Assembly (NCBI RefSeq): GCF_013186535.1
Contig: NZ_JABMCZ010000002.1
Location: forward strand, 1,426,001 to 1,490,000
Reading direction: 5' to 3'
DNA: 64,000 nt
From: Nocardia terpenica
Lineage (GTDB): Bacteria > Actinomycetota > Actinomycetes > Mycobacteriales > Mycobacteriaceae
In this document: positions 48,584-57,418 of the stretch, one piece after another
Layout of the letters: each line of letters begins with the position of its first letter
Numbering within the stretch: position 1 is the first letter of the stretch
The notes under the pieces: generated by a model
Seen by the model: the letters and a program-made list of their open reading frames with translations, nothing else
Told to the model about the DNA's origin: nothing
Databases searched by the model: none
Program-made: the position numbers and the translations under genes

Positions 48584-49384
48584 ATGACACTCTCTATCTT
48601 TTCACCACCGACCGTGACCGGCGAGCGGGAGATGACCGTCGCCGAACTCGACCGTGCCGGTCTCCTGTACGCCGAGGAGGGAGCGCGTATCAGCAGATTC
48701 GCGATCTTCGTGGCGATCGATGAAACCGGCGAGGTCCGTCCGGTCATCGTCGGCCACGGCGCGATGATCGGTCCGTTCGCTGTCGTACACGGTGGCACAA
48801 CGCTTCTGGAGCATGCGCGGGTCGAGGACCGCGTGGTGGTCGGCCAACCCGAACTCGGATACGCAGTCGGAGGCACCTATTCGGGGATCGGGGGCGAAAC
48901 CGTGATCGGCGCTGGCGCGGTTCTGCGTGCCGGAGCGATCGTGTACGCCGGGGTCCGCATCGGAGCAGAGACCGTGGTCGGGCACCAGACGCTGCTACGC
49001 AGCGCGGTGCACGTCGGCGCGAACACCCAACTGGGACATCACCTGAGCATCGAACGCGCCACCCACATCGGCCGAGGGGTGCGCTGCTCGCCAGGCTCAC
49101 ACATCACCAGTTCGACCGTAGTTGCCGACGGGGTTTTCCTCGGTGCCGGAGTTCGCACCATCAACGACAAGACGCTCACCTGGCGCGACCCCGACCGTGC
49201 GCCGACGCTGATCCCGCCGCGCTTCGAGACCGGCGCCAAGGTCGGTAGCGGCTCGGTGATCGCGGCCGGTGTCACAATCGGCGCGCACGCTCTGGTCGGG
49301 GCTGGCGCGCTGGTTACTCACGACATCCCACCCGGCGCGCTGGCTTACGGTCACCCCGCCCGCATCCACGGGGGGCCGCGATGA
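48584..49384 (+). CDS. Left-handed beta-helix (hexapeptide-repeat) acyltransferase
   Basis: Protein of 266 residues built of hexapeptide turns such as IGPFAVVHGG, IGAGAVLRAGAIVYAGVRIGAE and VGAGALVTHDIPPGALAYGH, the fold of serine/sugar O- and N-acyltransferases. It ends in the common GHPARIHGG. A His in the GHHLSIE segment could be the catalytic base. GGGAGG lies nine bases before the ATG at 48584. It overlaps the acyl-CoA dehydrogenase start by four bases (ATGA). A role in acylating a small metabolite is inferred from this coupling; the substrate is unknown. Confidence 0.8.
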   Translation: MTLSIFSPPTVTGEREMTVAELDRAGLLYAEEGARISRFAIFVAIDETGEVRPVIVGHGAMIGPFAVVHGGTTLLEHARVEDRVVVGQPELGYAVGGTYSGIGGETVIGAGAVLRAGAIVYAGVRIGAETVVGHQTLLRSAVHVGANTQLGHHLSIERATHIGRGVRCSPGSHITSSTVVADGVFLGAGVRTINDKTLTWRDPDRAPTLIPPRFETGAKVGSGSVIAAGVTIGAHALVGAGALVTHDIPPGALAYGHPARIHGGPR

Positions 49385-50595
49385 CCACGCCACTGTGGGA
49401 GGCAGTCGGCACATGGACGACACCCCTTCGCCCCCTGCTCGACCCGGACAACCGGCTCGACTGGGGACGCTTACAGGCGCTCTCGACCGAGCTGGACCGG
49501 CTGTTAGCCGTTCATCGTATCGACGCGGATGTGCCTGCCGGGCCACAGCGCAGCCGTCGACTACTCGCAATCCGGCTCAAGCTCGCACAGCGAGGGCTGC
49601 TCGATACCACTGGTCAGCCTGCGGTCTTTTCGGTTGTGGCGCAATGGATGTGCGGGTACCGCGACATCGACCTACGCGACGCTACCGGACTTGGGCACGG
49701 CGCGCTCATTGCACGTCACGGCGGCTCGGTTCTGCGGCAGCGTTGGCTCCCGAGATTGTTGGCGGGCGAACTGTGCGGGATCGCTGTTACCGAACCACAT
49801 GGCGGCTCGTGCCCCGCTGCAACGCGGACGGCGGTGGCGGCTCGGTGCGATGGGGCATGGTTGATCAGTGGTCGCAAGATCTGGATCAGCCGATTGACTG
49901 AGGCCGCGGTGTTCGTGGTGTTCTTTCGTACCCCGGACGGCAGCCTCGCTGCCGCCGCGATCGATGCGACCCAGCCAGGCATGCATAGGGAGGTCGTCGC
50001 GCCATCCGGGCTGGCCGGATGGAGTTGGGGCGTCCTGGATTTCCATCGGGTACCGGTCCTTCCGGACGATGTTCTGACCGGTGACGGGATGGTCCTGCTG
50101 CGTGAGCATTTCGCTGAGTATCGGCCGCTGGTGCTGGCCACAGCCTTGGGGGCCGCCGCGGCCGTGTTCGACACGGTGGTCGAAGCTCTCGGGGTCCGAC
50201 AAGCCAGGGGCGAGATATCGAGGTTGCGGGATTCAGCATTGATCTCGGTCGGCAAAGCCCACGCCTGTCTCACGACCGCGCTGCTGGGCGCGACGCTGTC
50301 GGCGCGGCTTGCCGAGCTCGGCGACTCCCACACCGAGCGATGGTCAGCGGAGATGAAGGCTCATGGCATCGACGCCGCTGACCGGATAGTCGCTGAACTG
50401 GTTCTGTTGCTCGGTGCCTCGGGATTCCGGGCGGACGGTCAAGTAGCGAAGATCCGACGAGACCTCACCGGACTGCAGTACGCCGACGGCATACACGACA
50501 GCCTCTACCGCGCGGCCGGACGCCAGCACACAACCCGCTCCACCCCCGCCACACTCGCGCACGACAGCCTCCACCAGTTGCCTGCAACGGCATAA
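49381..50595 (+). CDS. Acyl-CoA dehydrogenase family protein
   Basis: FAD-dependent dehydrogenase-like protein of 404 residues. The middle domain shows CGIAVTEPHGGSCPAATRTA and SGRKIWISRL, the FAD/substrate-binding segments of the family, and the C-terminal helical domain has LVLATALGAAAAVFDTVVEA and ASGFRADGQVAKIRRDL. I could not identify the usual catalytic Glu with confidence, so it might act as an oxidase or hydroxylase-like member. It is translationally coupled to the hexapeptide acyltransferase, and a strong terminator follows its stop. Confidence 0.82.
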   Translation: MTTPLWEAVGTWTTPLRPLLDPDNRLDWGRLQALSTELDRLLAVHRIDADVPAGPQRSRRLLAIRLKLAQRGLLDTTGQPAVFSVVAQWMCGYRDIDLRDATGLGHGALIARHGGSVLRQRWLPRLLAGELCGIAVTEPHGGSCPAATRTAVAARCDGAWLISGRKIWISRLTEAAVFVVFFRTPDGSLAAAAIDATQPGMHREVVAPSGLAGWSWGVLDFHRVPVLPDDVLTGDGMVLLREHFAEYRPLVLATALGAAAAVFDTVVEALGVRQARGEISRLRDSALISVGKAHACLTTALLGATLSARLAELGDSHTERWSAEMKAHGIDAADRIVAELVLLLGASGFRADGQVAKIRRDLTGLQYADGIHDSLYRAAGRQHTTRSTPATLAHDSLHQLPATA

Positions 50596-50605
50596 GGCAG
50601 CGCCT

Positions 50606-50640
50606 AGGGGCGGCCCGTCATCATCCGACGGGCCGCCCCT
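50606..50640. terminator. Bidirectional terminator
   Basis: AGGGGCGGCCCGTC (50606-50619) pairs perfectly with 50627-50640 across a 7-base loop. It lies between the convergent acyl-CoA dehydrogenase and NUDIX genes; the NUDIX stop codon falls inside it. Confidence 0.85.
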
Positions 50641-51139
50641 GTTCACACAGGACCGGGCCACCATGTTCGACTGCGAGCAACGCGGTGGTGAGACGGTCGG
50701 CGAGCAGCGGCTTCACCCTGGTCTCGGCCTGGTCGAGGCTGTAGAAGCCAGCCGATTCGATCTCGCCCTCGGCGAGCACCATCTTGGCCACATCCGTCTC
50801 CGTCAGGACGCCACCGTCGAAAACGAAGATGACCCCTTCGGGACGCGAATCCTGGGGACGGACGTAGTCGACCACCAACAGCCGCCCCACCGGCAGGTCC
50901 AGCCCGAGTTCTTCGGCCACTTCGCGTTTCACCGTTGCCCAGGGTGATTCGTCCTTCTCGACCGCACCGCCCGGAATCTCCCAGTTCGGTTTGTAGGACG
51001 GCTCGACCAAAAGAACCCGGCGCCGATCATCGCGGATCAGCATTCCCGCAGCCATCCGCTTCTTGTCCAGCCGCGCCACGTACTGCTCCACAGGCAGGAC
51101 ACCGGATTCGGGCGAACTCGACGCACCTACCAGCGACAT
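50621..51139 (-). CDS. NUDIX hydrolase
   Basis: Pyrophosphohydrolase of 172 residues. The NUDIX box is complete, running from GGAVEKDE through REVAEELGLD with the metal-binding Glu residues. Preceding it are MLIRDDRRRVLLVEPSYKPN and WEIPGG. ATG at 51139 gives a normal N-terminus; the frame is open about 40 codons upstream without similarity. The substrate cannot be told from sequence; nucleotide or CoA-type pyrophosphates are usual. It lies near XRE-type regulators and hypothetical genes. Confidence 0.9.
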   Translation of the reverse strand: MSLVGASSSPESGVLPVEQYVARLDKKRMAAGMLIRDDRRRVLLVEPSYKPNWEIPGGAVEKDESPWATVKREVAEELGLDLPVGRLLVVDYVRPQDSRPEGVIFVFDGGVLTETDVAKMVLAEGEIESAGFYSLDQAETRVKPLLADRLTTALLAVEHGGPVLCEQGRPVG

Positions 51140-51230
51140 ACCCGCGAACCTACCAACAGCGCACTGAACACCGGAACACTTTCGCTGACCTCCCTCGGCA
51201 GCAAAGCTTCTGGTAGTAAGGCTGTACAGC

Positions 51231-51347
51231 GTGCCGCAGCCGAAATCGAGCACCACGAGCACATCCATACATCGCGTCCTGCGGGCCTACATGCTGCAAC
51301 TGGCCAAGGCCGAGGAGCAACGAGTCAATACTCTGGAACAGCGATAG
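51231..51347 (+). CDS. Possible 38-residue small protein
   Basis: GTG at 51231 opens a 38-codon frame whose second half (HRVLRAYMLQLAKAEEQRVN) would be a charged amphipathic helix. AAGG lies nine bases upstream. It occupies the otherwise empty gap between the NUDIX gene and the XRE gene on the opposite strand. Evidence is weak. Confidence 0.3.
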   Translation: MPQPKSSTTSTSIHRVLRAYMLQLAKAEEQRVNTLEQR

Positions 51348-51393
51348 CCGCCCCAGCTTCCCGGGACGGCTCCGGCGCTGTTGGGCCGTTCTG

Positions 51394-52587
51394 CTAGGCG
51401 GAGACTCCGACGCGATGAGCGAAGTCCCGCAACGGGTTCTGGCGATCGTGTGCCAGCAACTCGCTGACCACCGACTTCAGTAGTGTCTGGTAGCGAACCC
51501 AGTCTTTACCGCCCACTTGTTCGGCAGTGAGCAGCAGATCGAGCGCACGCTGATACTGCTCCGATCGCGCAGCTGCCGCCGCTTGGTCGAGTAAATGCCG
51601 TGCCCTCGATACCTGGGTCAAGCCAGCCCCACGATTCGGCATCGTCTTTGCCACCTCGAGGGCTTCGGGGTACCGCTCGGTCGACACGTTGATGTCGGTT
51701 GTCTGCATAACCACCTGGGACGGCCCGAAATTGCACTCGTACCAGTTCGTGTCGATGCCCAGGCGCGAAGCGATCTCGCTGGCTTCCTGCGCCAGATCCA
51801 GCGCCTCCGACACCCGCTGATCACGTCCGGCCGCCGTGGCGCCCTGCAAGATCAGACTGCCGTGAACGGCGAGATGCTGCTGTGGCACATCGCCTTGCGG
51901 CGCGAGGTCACTGGCGGCTTTCAGCACGACGCGACGTGACTCCTCGTAGCGGCCTTGGACCAGTAGCTGCCACCCGACGCTGCCGCGTAGGGTCGCCTCA
52001 AGGAACGGGTCGTTGCCCTTCTGGGCTGCCTCGTGTGCTTGGCGGATCGCGATCCATGCGGGGTCGGTCTGGCCGAGATGAACCAGGGTGCACGCTGATA
52101 CCCACAACATCCAGGCGTACAGCTCATTCGCCTTCGGTACCTGGTCGATGCTCACGTGGCGGGCCGTTGCGCGAAGCCGGGTGATTCCCGGCGGCAGAAT
52201 CGCCGAAAGCTTCTCGTAGCGTCCACTCCAGTACGAACCCCATGCGTAGGTAACGTCTTTCTGGGCCTCTTCCAAGCTGAGAGGCTCCGCTTCGTCGATG
52301 TCCCCGACCAGGTCATCAACAGGTGAAAGCGCCTGACGGATGGCGACCACACCGGCGTCGAGATCACCGGACGGGATACCTGAGCGCTTACCTACAAGCT
52401 CGGCAACGTCGATGTCCAGCGCCCGCGCGAGCTTGTGAAGCGTCTTGATCGAACAGCTCAATTTCTGGTTTTGCTCGAGCTTGCGGACGAGATCGACCGA
52501 GAGTTCGGCAGCCTCGGCCAGCTCCTTCTGAGTGAAGGCGCTGCCGCGGAATCGCTTGATGCGATCGCCAATCGTTTCCTGGTTCAT
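51394..52587 (-). CDS. XRE-family regulator with TPR-like C-terminal region
   Basis: Regulator of 397 residues. The helix-turn-helix is at about 8-62 (IGDRIKRFRGSAFTQKELAE, LSVDLVRKLEQNQKLSCSIK). A helical repeat region of about 300 residues (for example GWQLLVQGRYEESRRVVLKA) follows. It resembles the regulators of actinobacterial gene clusters that sense metabolites. It is divergent from the plus-strand genes beginning at 52826, and a perfect inverted repeat (52643-52663) lies between, so it probably controls them and itself. Confidence 0.85.
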   Translation of the reverse strand: MNQETIGDRIKRFRGSAFTQKELAEAAELSVDLVRKLEQNQKLSCSIKTLHKLARALDIDVAELVGKRSGIPSGDLDAGVVAIRQALSPVDDLVGDIDEAEPLSLEEAQKDVTYAWGSYWSGRYEKLSAILPPGITRLRATARHVSIDQVPKANELYAWMLWVSACTLVHLGQTDPAWIAIRQAHEAAQKGNDPFLEATLRGSVGWQLLVQGRYEESRRVVLKAASDLAPQGDVPQQHLAVHGSLILQGATAAGRDQRVSEALDLAQEASEIASRLGIDTNWYECNFGPSQVVMQTTDINVSTERYPEALEVAKTMPNRGAGLTQVSRARHLLDQAAAAARSEQYQRALDLLLTAEQVGGKDWVRYQTLLKSVVSELLAHDRQNPLRDFAHRVGVSA

Positions 52588-52642
52588 GGTGGCCCTTCGC
52601 TGTTCCCCAACCTCTTCGAGCGTACCGAGATTTGCGTCACAA

Positions 52643-52663
52643 AGTAGGACAGAGCGTCCTACT
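52643..52663. promoter_or_regulatory. Inverted repeat, candidate XRE operator
   Basis: AGTAGGAC (52643-52650) and GTCCTACT (52656-52663) are exact complements with a five-base spacer, 56 bases upstream of the XRE start and in the divergent intergenic region. Confidence 0.6.
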
Positions 52664-52825
52664 AGTTCTTACAGGTTCGGGCCTACGTTCTGACCAGCCC
52701 CGCCGCCGGGTTGATACCACGCCCCTCCCCGGCACGTTGGCCGACCCGGTCTGACAGCTCGGCATCGGCGAAGCGTCCTCGGCGGTGGGTGCCCACAAGT
52801 TCGATGAGCAGGGAGGACAGACGGG

Positions 52826-53539
52826 GTGACTGAGGAATTCGGATCTCGCGAACAGGAGATCTCCACGACCGACCGGGGCGGTCGGCCCAAAGCGATCGGT
52901 GTGGATCGGCCCGATATCTCCGGACTTGACTCGCCTCGGCGGGTGTCCGAGATGCGCCGTCACGCAGAGGCTTTGGGCTACCGCTACCTGTACACCGTGC
53001 GCCCGCCACAGGATAGAGACGACCCGGTCGGGTTCGCGCTCGCCATCGCACGTGGCGTCCACGCGGACGCGGTGATCGCCTACGACCTGGCTACCGTCGA
53101 TTACGCGCCCGGACGGGTGACCGTGGTGTGTGACCTGGAAACAGTGGAACCGGCCGAGACGTGGGCCGCCGCAGACTCGGCGGTGATCAATCCCGCTCAC
53201 TGGTTTCCCGAAATCCCCCTGACTATCGCTGGGGCGCAGCGGATCATGCAGCAACACCTCTCGTGCCGAGCCGTCGAATGCCCGCGGAAAGCGGCGGCAC
53301 TGAGTTGCCTGGTCCGCGCGGGGAAACTCGTTCCCCCGGCGGTGAGCCCGCGCGAGCGTGCAGCCGCTCGCGATCTGCGGTTCCCGGCTCGTGCGGGCGA
53401 GCTCCCGCTATCGGTCGACGTGAGCATCGGCCAATTGTTGAAGGTCCTGGACGCGCTTGCCGATCCGGACGCCGACCCCTGGAGCCTCGCGAGCCGCCTC
53501 AGCACAACGCAAGTGAGCAGCCCGCGCCCCAGGAGGTGA
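52826..53539 (+). CDS. Hypothetical protein, resolvase-like N-terminal region
   Basis: Protein of 237 residues with no confident family. The segment MRRHAEALGYRYLYTVRPPQ and the following VGFALAIARGVHADAVIAYD / TVVCDLETVEP show an alternating beta-alpha pattern loosely like a serine-resolvase fold, but the catalytic Ser/Arg cluster is not seen. The C-terminal part has three Cys (LSCRAVECP, LSCLV). GTG at 52826 follows GGAGGACAG. It starts a plus-strand run of small genes apparently controlled by the divergent XRE regulator. Confidence 0.6.
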   Translation: MTEEFGSREQEISTTDRGGRPKAIGVDRPDISGLDSPRRVSEMRRHAEALGYRYLYTVRPPQDRDDPVGFALAIARGVHADAVIAYDLATVDYAPGRVTVVCDLETVEPAETWAAADSAVINPAHWFPEIPLTIAGAQRIMQQHLSCRAVECPRKAAALSCLVRAGKLVPPAVSPRERAAARDLRFPARAGELPLSVDVSIGQLLKVLDALADPDADPWSLASRLSTTQVSSPRPRR

Positions 53540-53546
53540 ACCGGGC

Positions 53547-53777
53547 ATGTGCGATACCAGCCATCGGACCGAGGCCGACGGACTGTGCGCGGAGTGGAAG
53601 ATCCTCGCGCGCCGCCGGATCGGGATCGTGGCCGTCCGGAACACGTTCGACGGTGGCCTGGTCGTGCGGTTCCCCAGCTATCCGGATCTCGCCCTGGCAC
53701 GGGAGCTGTGTCCGGAGTGGGAAACGCTGTGGAACGCCGTGCGCCACGACTATTGGACCCACGCGCTACAAGCCTGA
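53547..53777 (+). CDS. Hypothetical protein
   Basis: Protein of 76 residues, probably soluble. ATG at 53547 has AGGAGG ten bases upstream, overlapping the end of the preceding gene. The sequence EADGLCAEWKILARRRIGIV and FPSYPDLALARELCPEWETL has no recognised family. It is the second gene of the XRE-linked run. Confidence 0.6.
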   Translation: MCDTSHRTEADGLCAEWKILARRRIGIVAVRNTFDGGLVVRFPSYPDLALARELCPEWETLWNAVRHDYWTHALQA

Positions 53778-53818
53778 CATCGACTGGCCCTCAACACTTC
53801 TCAACTCAAGAGGATCAT

Positions 53819-54358
53819 GTGAGCGAGCAATCTGAAACACCCGATCAGCCACTGCTGCCGAACTCGGTGGCAGTGCTCGACGCCCTCGGCGGAACCAGCA
53901 GCACCGACCCGATCCTGATCGCTGTCGGGCAGTTCTTCCGGCCGCATCACGATCGAGCCATGGCCCTGGAGACGCTGAAGCACCCCGAAGTGTCGATGAC
54001 CGCCGACCAGATCCGCGCGACTACCGACAAGCTGGCCGCCGCGACCATCACCATGCTGCGGCTCACTCGCGAGGTCAACGCGGTCGCCGCCCGGCGAGTC
54101 GCCCACATCACCCCGGCACCGGACGCGCGTGTTCTCGCCTATCAACCAGGGGAATGGATTTCGGCGATCGTTCACAACGTGCTGATCAGCTACGGCAAGA
54201 AGGTCACCGGTGTCCGCGATCCCGACAAGCATCTTCACGACACCTGCGACGGCTACAACCGGCTCTGCGCCCAGTTGTACTCCGGCGAACTCACACTGCC
54301 CCGGCAGCCGCAGACCCCCACGGCGGGAGGTGAGCGTTTGGCCCCGGACAACGCTTGA
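53819..54358 (+). CDS. Hypothetical protein
   Basis: Protein of 179 residues, largely helical (for example IRATTDKLAAATITMLRLTR and KHLHDTCDGYNRLCAQLYSG). GTG at 53819 has AGAGGA upstream; codons before it in the same frame look non-coding. No family was recognised. It lies in the same direction as, and close behind, 53547-53777. Confidence 0.6.
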   Translation: MSEQSETPDQPLLPNSVAVLDALGGTSSTDPILIAVGQFFRPHHDRAMALETLKHPEVSMTADQIRATTDKLAAATITMLRLTREVNAVAARRVAHITPAPDARVLAYQPGEWISAIVHNVLISYGKKVTGVRDPDKHLHDTCDGYNRLCAQLYSGELTLPRQPQTPTAGGERLAPDNA

Positions 54359-54693
54359 TATCCCAGAAATCCCGGCATTGTGGACCTGTTGCCAGACAAG
54401 GGTGGCCACGAGGATCCCACCTTCCCGACCTCGCGGCGGGCGGCCATCTGGTCGGCTACCGCATCTTCGGGTACTGGCGCGGCATCGACACCGTCAAGGA
54501 CGTGATCGAAGCCTCCAAAGAGATCTGCGAGCACGATCGCCTGTTGCCCGAGTCGGCTCAGCACAGCGCACGAAAAACGCTGCTACACAACGATATCGAA
54601 AAAGACAGCGACCGGAGACGCCCACCAGAACAACACCAGACGAGTCATCGACACCCAGCCGCTTCGCTATCCGCCCACAAGGAGTACCCCGAG

Positions 54694-54864
54694 ATGACCG
54701 CGATCCTCCGACTCATGATCCTGCCCTTCTACACCCTCGTCGGCGCGATGATCTGCGGACTCATCACCGCAACCGCCCGGCACCTCTACCGCACCCACAT
54801 CCACACCCTCGATTGCAGCTTCGGCCAAGACCGCCACACCGACCTCAGCCACTACCAAAGGTGA
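54694..54864 (+). CDS. Small single-helix membrane protein
   Basis: A 56-residue protein from ATG 54694, with AAGGAG nine bases upstream. A transmembrane helix (MILPFYTLVGAMICGLITAT) is followed by a His-rich, basic tail. The same frame is open back to TTG 54355, which overlaps the previous stop, so a 169-residue protein is possible. The extra part contains YRIFGYWRGIDTVKDVIEAS, which looks plausible as protein, and I cannot decide between the two. No family was recognised. Confidence 0.5.
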   Translation: MTAILRLMILPFYTLVGAMICGLITATARHLYRTHIHTLDCSFGQDRHTDLSHYQR

Positions 54865-54873
54865 AACAACGCA

Positions 54874-55116
54874 ATGGAATCCGACCATCACGACAACGAA
54901 CCCGAACAGAGCGCGGACCGTAGCGTCGACGGTCCACCAGTGGACGATCCACAGATCACCGAGTGGGTGGCCAAGATGGTCGCTGCCGCCGAGCGCGCCG
55001 GGTACCGGTTGCATCCCGACTCGTGCCCACCGCACACGCTGCTGTGGCAACGCGCCACCGACGACCCGACCGCCGACCCCGTCTGGGTCGACGACCTACC
55101 CGACTGTCTGCGGTAA
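54874..55116 (+). CDS. Hypothetical acidic small protein
   Basis: An 80-residue protein, acidic and Pro/Asp-rich (for example ADRSVDGPPVDDPQITEW and the C-terminal VWVDDLPDCLR). It starts 9 bases after the small membrane protein gene, with AAAGG upstream. No family was recognised. It ends the plus-strand run that begins at 52826. Confidence 0.55.
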   Translation: MESDHHDNEPEQSADRSVDGPPVDDPQITEWVAKMVAAAERAGYRLHPDSCPPHTLLWQRATDDPTADPVWVDDLPDCLR

Positions 55117-55165
55117 CGGGGCAGCAAAGCCCTATCGTTCGGAAATCGTTGCGGTCGTCGAGGTT

Positions 55166-55930
55166 TCAGAGCTGATGCAGTTTTGCCTGCTGATGCAGCC
55201 CCGATGCGATCGTCTCTTCGGAGGCCGGGGTGACGAAGGTGTCATTGTCGTCCACCGCGATCAGGTACCGGCCGGCCGCGGAGTGGCCCTGGCGGATGTC
55301 GATCCAGTTCAGATAGACCTGGGGCGCCGGGTTGCGGTCGTGCAGATAGCGCTCGATGCACAGGTGCCCTTCCGCGGTTCGTGGGGCACGTAACAGCAGT
55401 CGGATGCGTTCCTCGACGGGCTGGCGACCGTCGTCTCCTGTTCGCCACGACGAGGGCGGCTGGTGGCCGCGCACGCGCGGGGTGTAGCCGATCATCTGCC
55501 CGGCAGCTCCGGGCGTGGCGGACGGCATCGTCGCGGCCAGATGCCTGCCGAGATGCTGACGATGAGTCACCACGAGCTTAATATCACCGCCGAACTCTGG
55601 TGTGGGACCAGACTTTTGAAACAGAATCACGCCGAGGTCGGCGTGTGCGGCGGCCAGCGACCGCACCCGCTTCGGGGAGTCGTGGAATTTGCCGGTGCAG
55701 GTCAGGCGCAGATCCGGATTCGCCAGCGCACGCAGCGGCCAGGTCAGATCCGGGTCGCTGCGATGCGGGTACCGGGCACTGATCTCCGCTCGACGATGTG
55801 CGTATTCGTCAGGGGGAGCGGGTGTTTCGATGAGGCTGATCGGATATGGGTACTCCCCTGCTAACCCAGTCTCCGCCCATACCCACGCGAATTCGTCCGG
55901 GGTAAAGTCCCATACGGTCTGCGTCCGCAC
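55166..55930 (-). CDS. EspG-family type VII secretion chaperone
   Basis: Cytosolic chaperone-like protein of 254 residues in the EspG family, which bind the helical tip of PE/PPE substrates and deliver them to the ESX machine. Family-like parts are the N-terminal WDFTPDEFAWVWAETGLAGE, the YPISLIETP segment, and the C-terminal beta-rich GRYLIAVDDNDTFVTPAS then EETIASGLHQQ. GTG at 55930 directly follows the PPE-like gene's TGA, so chaperone and probable client are coupled. No ESX core genes are in the window, so it must serve a system encoded elsewhere. Confidence 0.8.
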   Translation of the reverse strand: MRTQTVWDFTPDEFAWVWAETGLAGEYPYPISLIETPAPPDEYAHRRAEISARYPHRSDPDLTWPLRALANPDLRLTCTGKFHDSPKRVRSLAAAHADLGVILFQKSGPTPEFGGDIKLVVTHRQHLGRHLAATMPSATPGAAGQMIGYTPRVRGHQPPSSWRTGDDGRQPVEERIRLLLRAPRTAEGHLCIERYLHDRNPAPQVYLNWIDIRQGHSAAGRYLIAVDDNDTFVTPASEETIASGLHQQAKLHQL

Positions 55931-57400
55931 TCAGCGCCCCGTCTCCTGCGGAGGGTGCACTGAATCTGGAGTGGGATCGTCGTATCTGACCGGCACACCG
56001 GTGCTGGGCTTGGGATCGGTTGCGGCGGGGGTAGTTTGCTGCGGCGGGGAGGCCGAATCCGGGGACTGCCAGGTGGCGTAGTCGCCGCCGATCGCCCCGG
56101 TCGGCGCCGGAGGTAGGTCGGCCAGTTCGGGCTGCACCCGTTTCAGGTAGTCGGGAAGGGGCTTGGTCCGGTCGATGTCTTCGTCCTTGCGTTTGCCGTG
56201 CGCGCCGGGCGGCATCGAGCCCGTCGACCCGGCAGGCCCCACCCCCGCAGCACGCGCCGCCGCCGTAACACCTTGCCCCCCTGAGACTCCTGGCTCCGGC
56301 ATACCCGGCCTCGATGTTCCCGGCCCGCTTGTCCCCGAGCCCGGCCCGTACGTTCCACGGCCACCTATGCTCGGGTAACCGCCACCGACGCCATAACCGA
56401 CACCCGCTGGGCCACCCAGCCCGGTCGCGCTGACACCCGCAGGAGTCGTCGCCGCACCACCCATCCCCGGTTGCCCCGACCCAGCCGGACCGGATCCGCT
56501 CTGCGGCGCAGCTGGCCCGTTCCCACCGGTAGCAGCCGGGGCCGTGGCTGCGGGATCGGAACCGGCCGGAGCCGTCTGCTGCTCCTGCTGAGCATCCTGG
56601 TGGCTCGGCTGCGCTGAATCTCCCGAAGACGAACTCCCGCCAGTGCCCGCGCCCACACCGGAACCGCCTGGCGGGGTTGCGGTTCCACCGCCGGTGGTGC
56701 CGCCGTCTCCGCCGCCGATGGTGGGTGGGGGTGTGAAGGTCGGGACGTTGTTCCCGGCGGGTGGGCACAGCGGCAGGTAGATCCGATTGACCGCGTCGAT
56801 GGCTATCTTGCGGGCGGCGGTCGCGGCGTCGTTGTCGGCACGGTCCTTGGCCCCGCTGGTGAGGTTCGGCAGCACCGACTCGGCGGGGTTGTCGGGATTG
56901 GGGGCGCTCGGGGCGGGCGGCGGTGGCACGGCGGCGGCGAACGCGGTGGCCGCGTTGTACATCGAGTCCAGGCGAAAGCCGACCGATTCGGCGACATGGC
57001 CCATGCGCTCGCCCGCGTCAGCGAGCTTCATCGCCGCCAGGTGCGCGGCTTCCCCCGACGCACCTTCCCACCGGCCTTCCAGCACACGGCCAACACCCAT
57101 GCGATGCAGCTGGAAGATACTCGCCATGGTGGTCGACGTCTTGGCCCAGTTGGTCACCAGATCCCACAGAGCAGACTTATCGATGCTGCTGGCCGCCTGG
57201 TAGATCTGTTGGTGGGTCATGGTCTCCGGTGGAGGTTCCGGAGCGTTCACATAGGGGGCGTCGACGTCGGCGCGTCCGAGTTCCTGGTCCTGCTTGCGGA
57301 CGTTGTCCTGGGACGTCACCGCTTTCTGCCGGACCGCGTCGACGACACCGCTGAACAACACGTTCCCGACGGGCGGATTCTGTGAGCCCGGATCGGTCAT
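55931..57400 (-). CDS. PPE-like type VII secretion protein with Gly/Pro-rich tail
   Basis: Protein of 489 residues. The N-terminal about 160 residues are helical with a WxG-like turn (RWEGASGEAA, Trp111-Gly113) and conserved tryptophans in SALWDLVTNWAK, as in PPE/WXG ESX proteins. From about 215 the chain is disordered, Gly/Pro/Ser-rich (TIGGGDGGTTGGGTATPPG and so on), ending in a more ordered segment with RTKPLPDYLKRVQPELADLP. It is followed at once by the EspG-like gene. It is likely a secreted ESX substrate; EspI/EspK-like roles are also possible. Confidence 0.75.
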   Translation of the reverse strand: MTDPGSQNPPVGNVLFSGVVDAVRQKAVTSQDNVRKQDQELGRADVDAPYVNAPEPPPETMTHQQIYQAASSIDKSALWDLVTNWAKTSTTMASIFQLHRMGVGRVLEGRWEGASGEAAHLAAMKLADAGERMGHVAESVGFRLDSMYNAATAFAAAVPPPPAPSAPNPDNPAESVLPNLTSGAKDRADNDAATAARKIAIDAVNRIYLPLCPPAGNNVPTFTPPPTIGGGDGGTTGGGTATPPGGSGVGAGTGGSSSSGDSAQPSHQDAQQEQQTAPAGSDPAATAPAATGGNGPAAPQSGSGPAGSGQPGMGGAATTPAGVSATGLGGPAGVGYGVGGGYPSIGGRGTYGPGSGTSGPGTSRPGMPEPGVSGGQGVTAAARAAGVGPAGSTGSMPPGAHGKRKDEDIDRTKPLPDYLKRVQPELADLPPAPTGAIGGDYATWQSPDSASPPQQTTPAATDPKPSTGVPVRYDDPTPDSVHPPQETGR

Positions 57401-57418
57401 CGGTGCGCCCCCTGTGTT

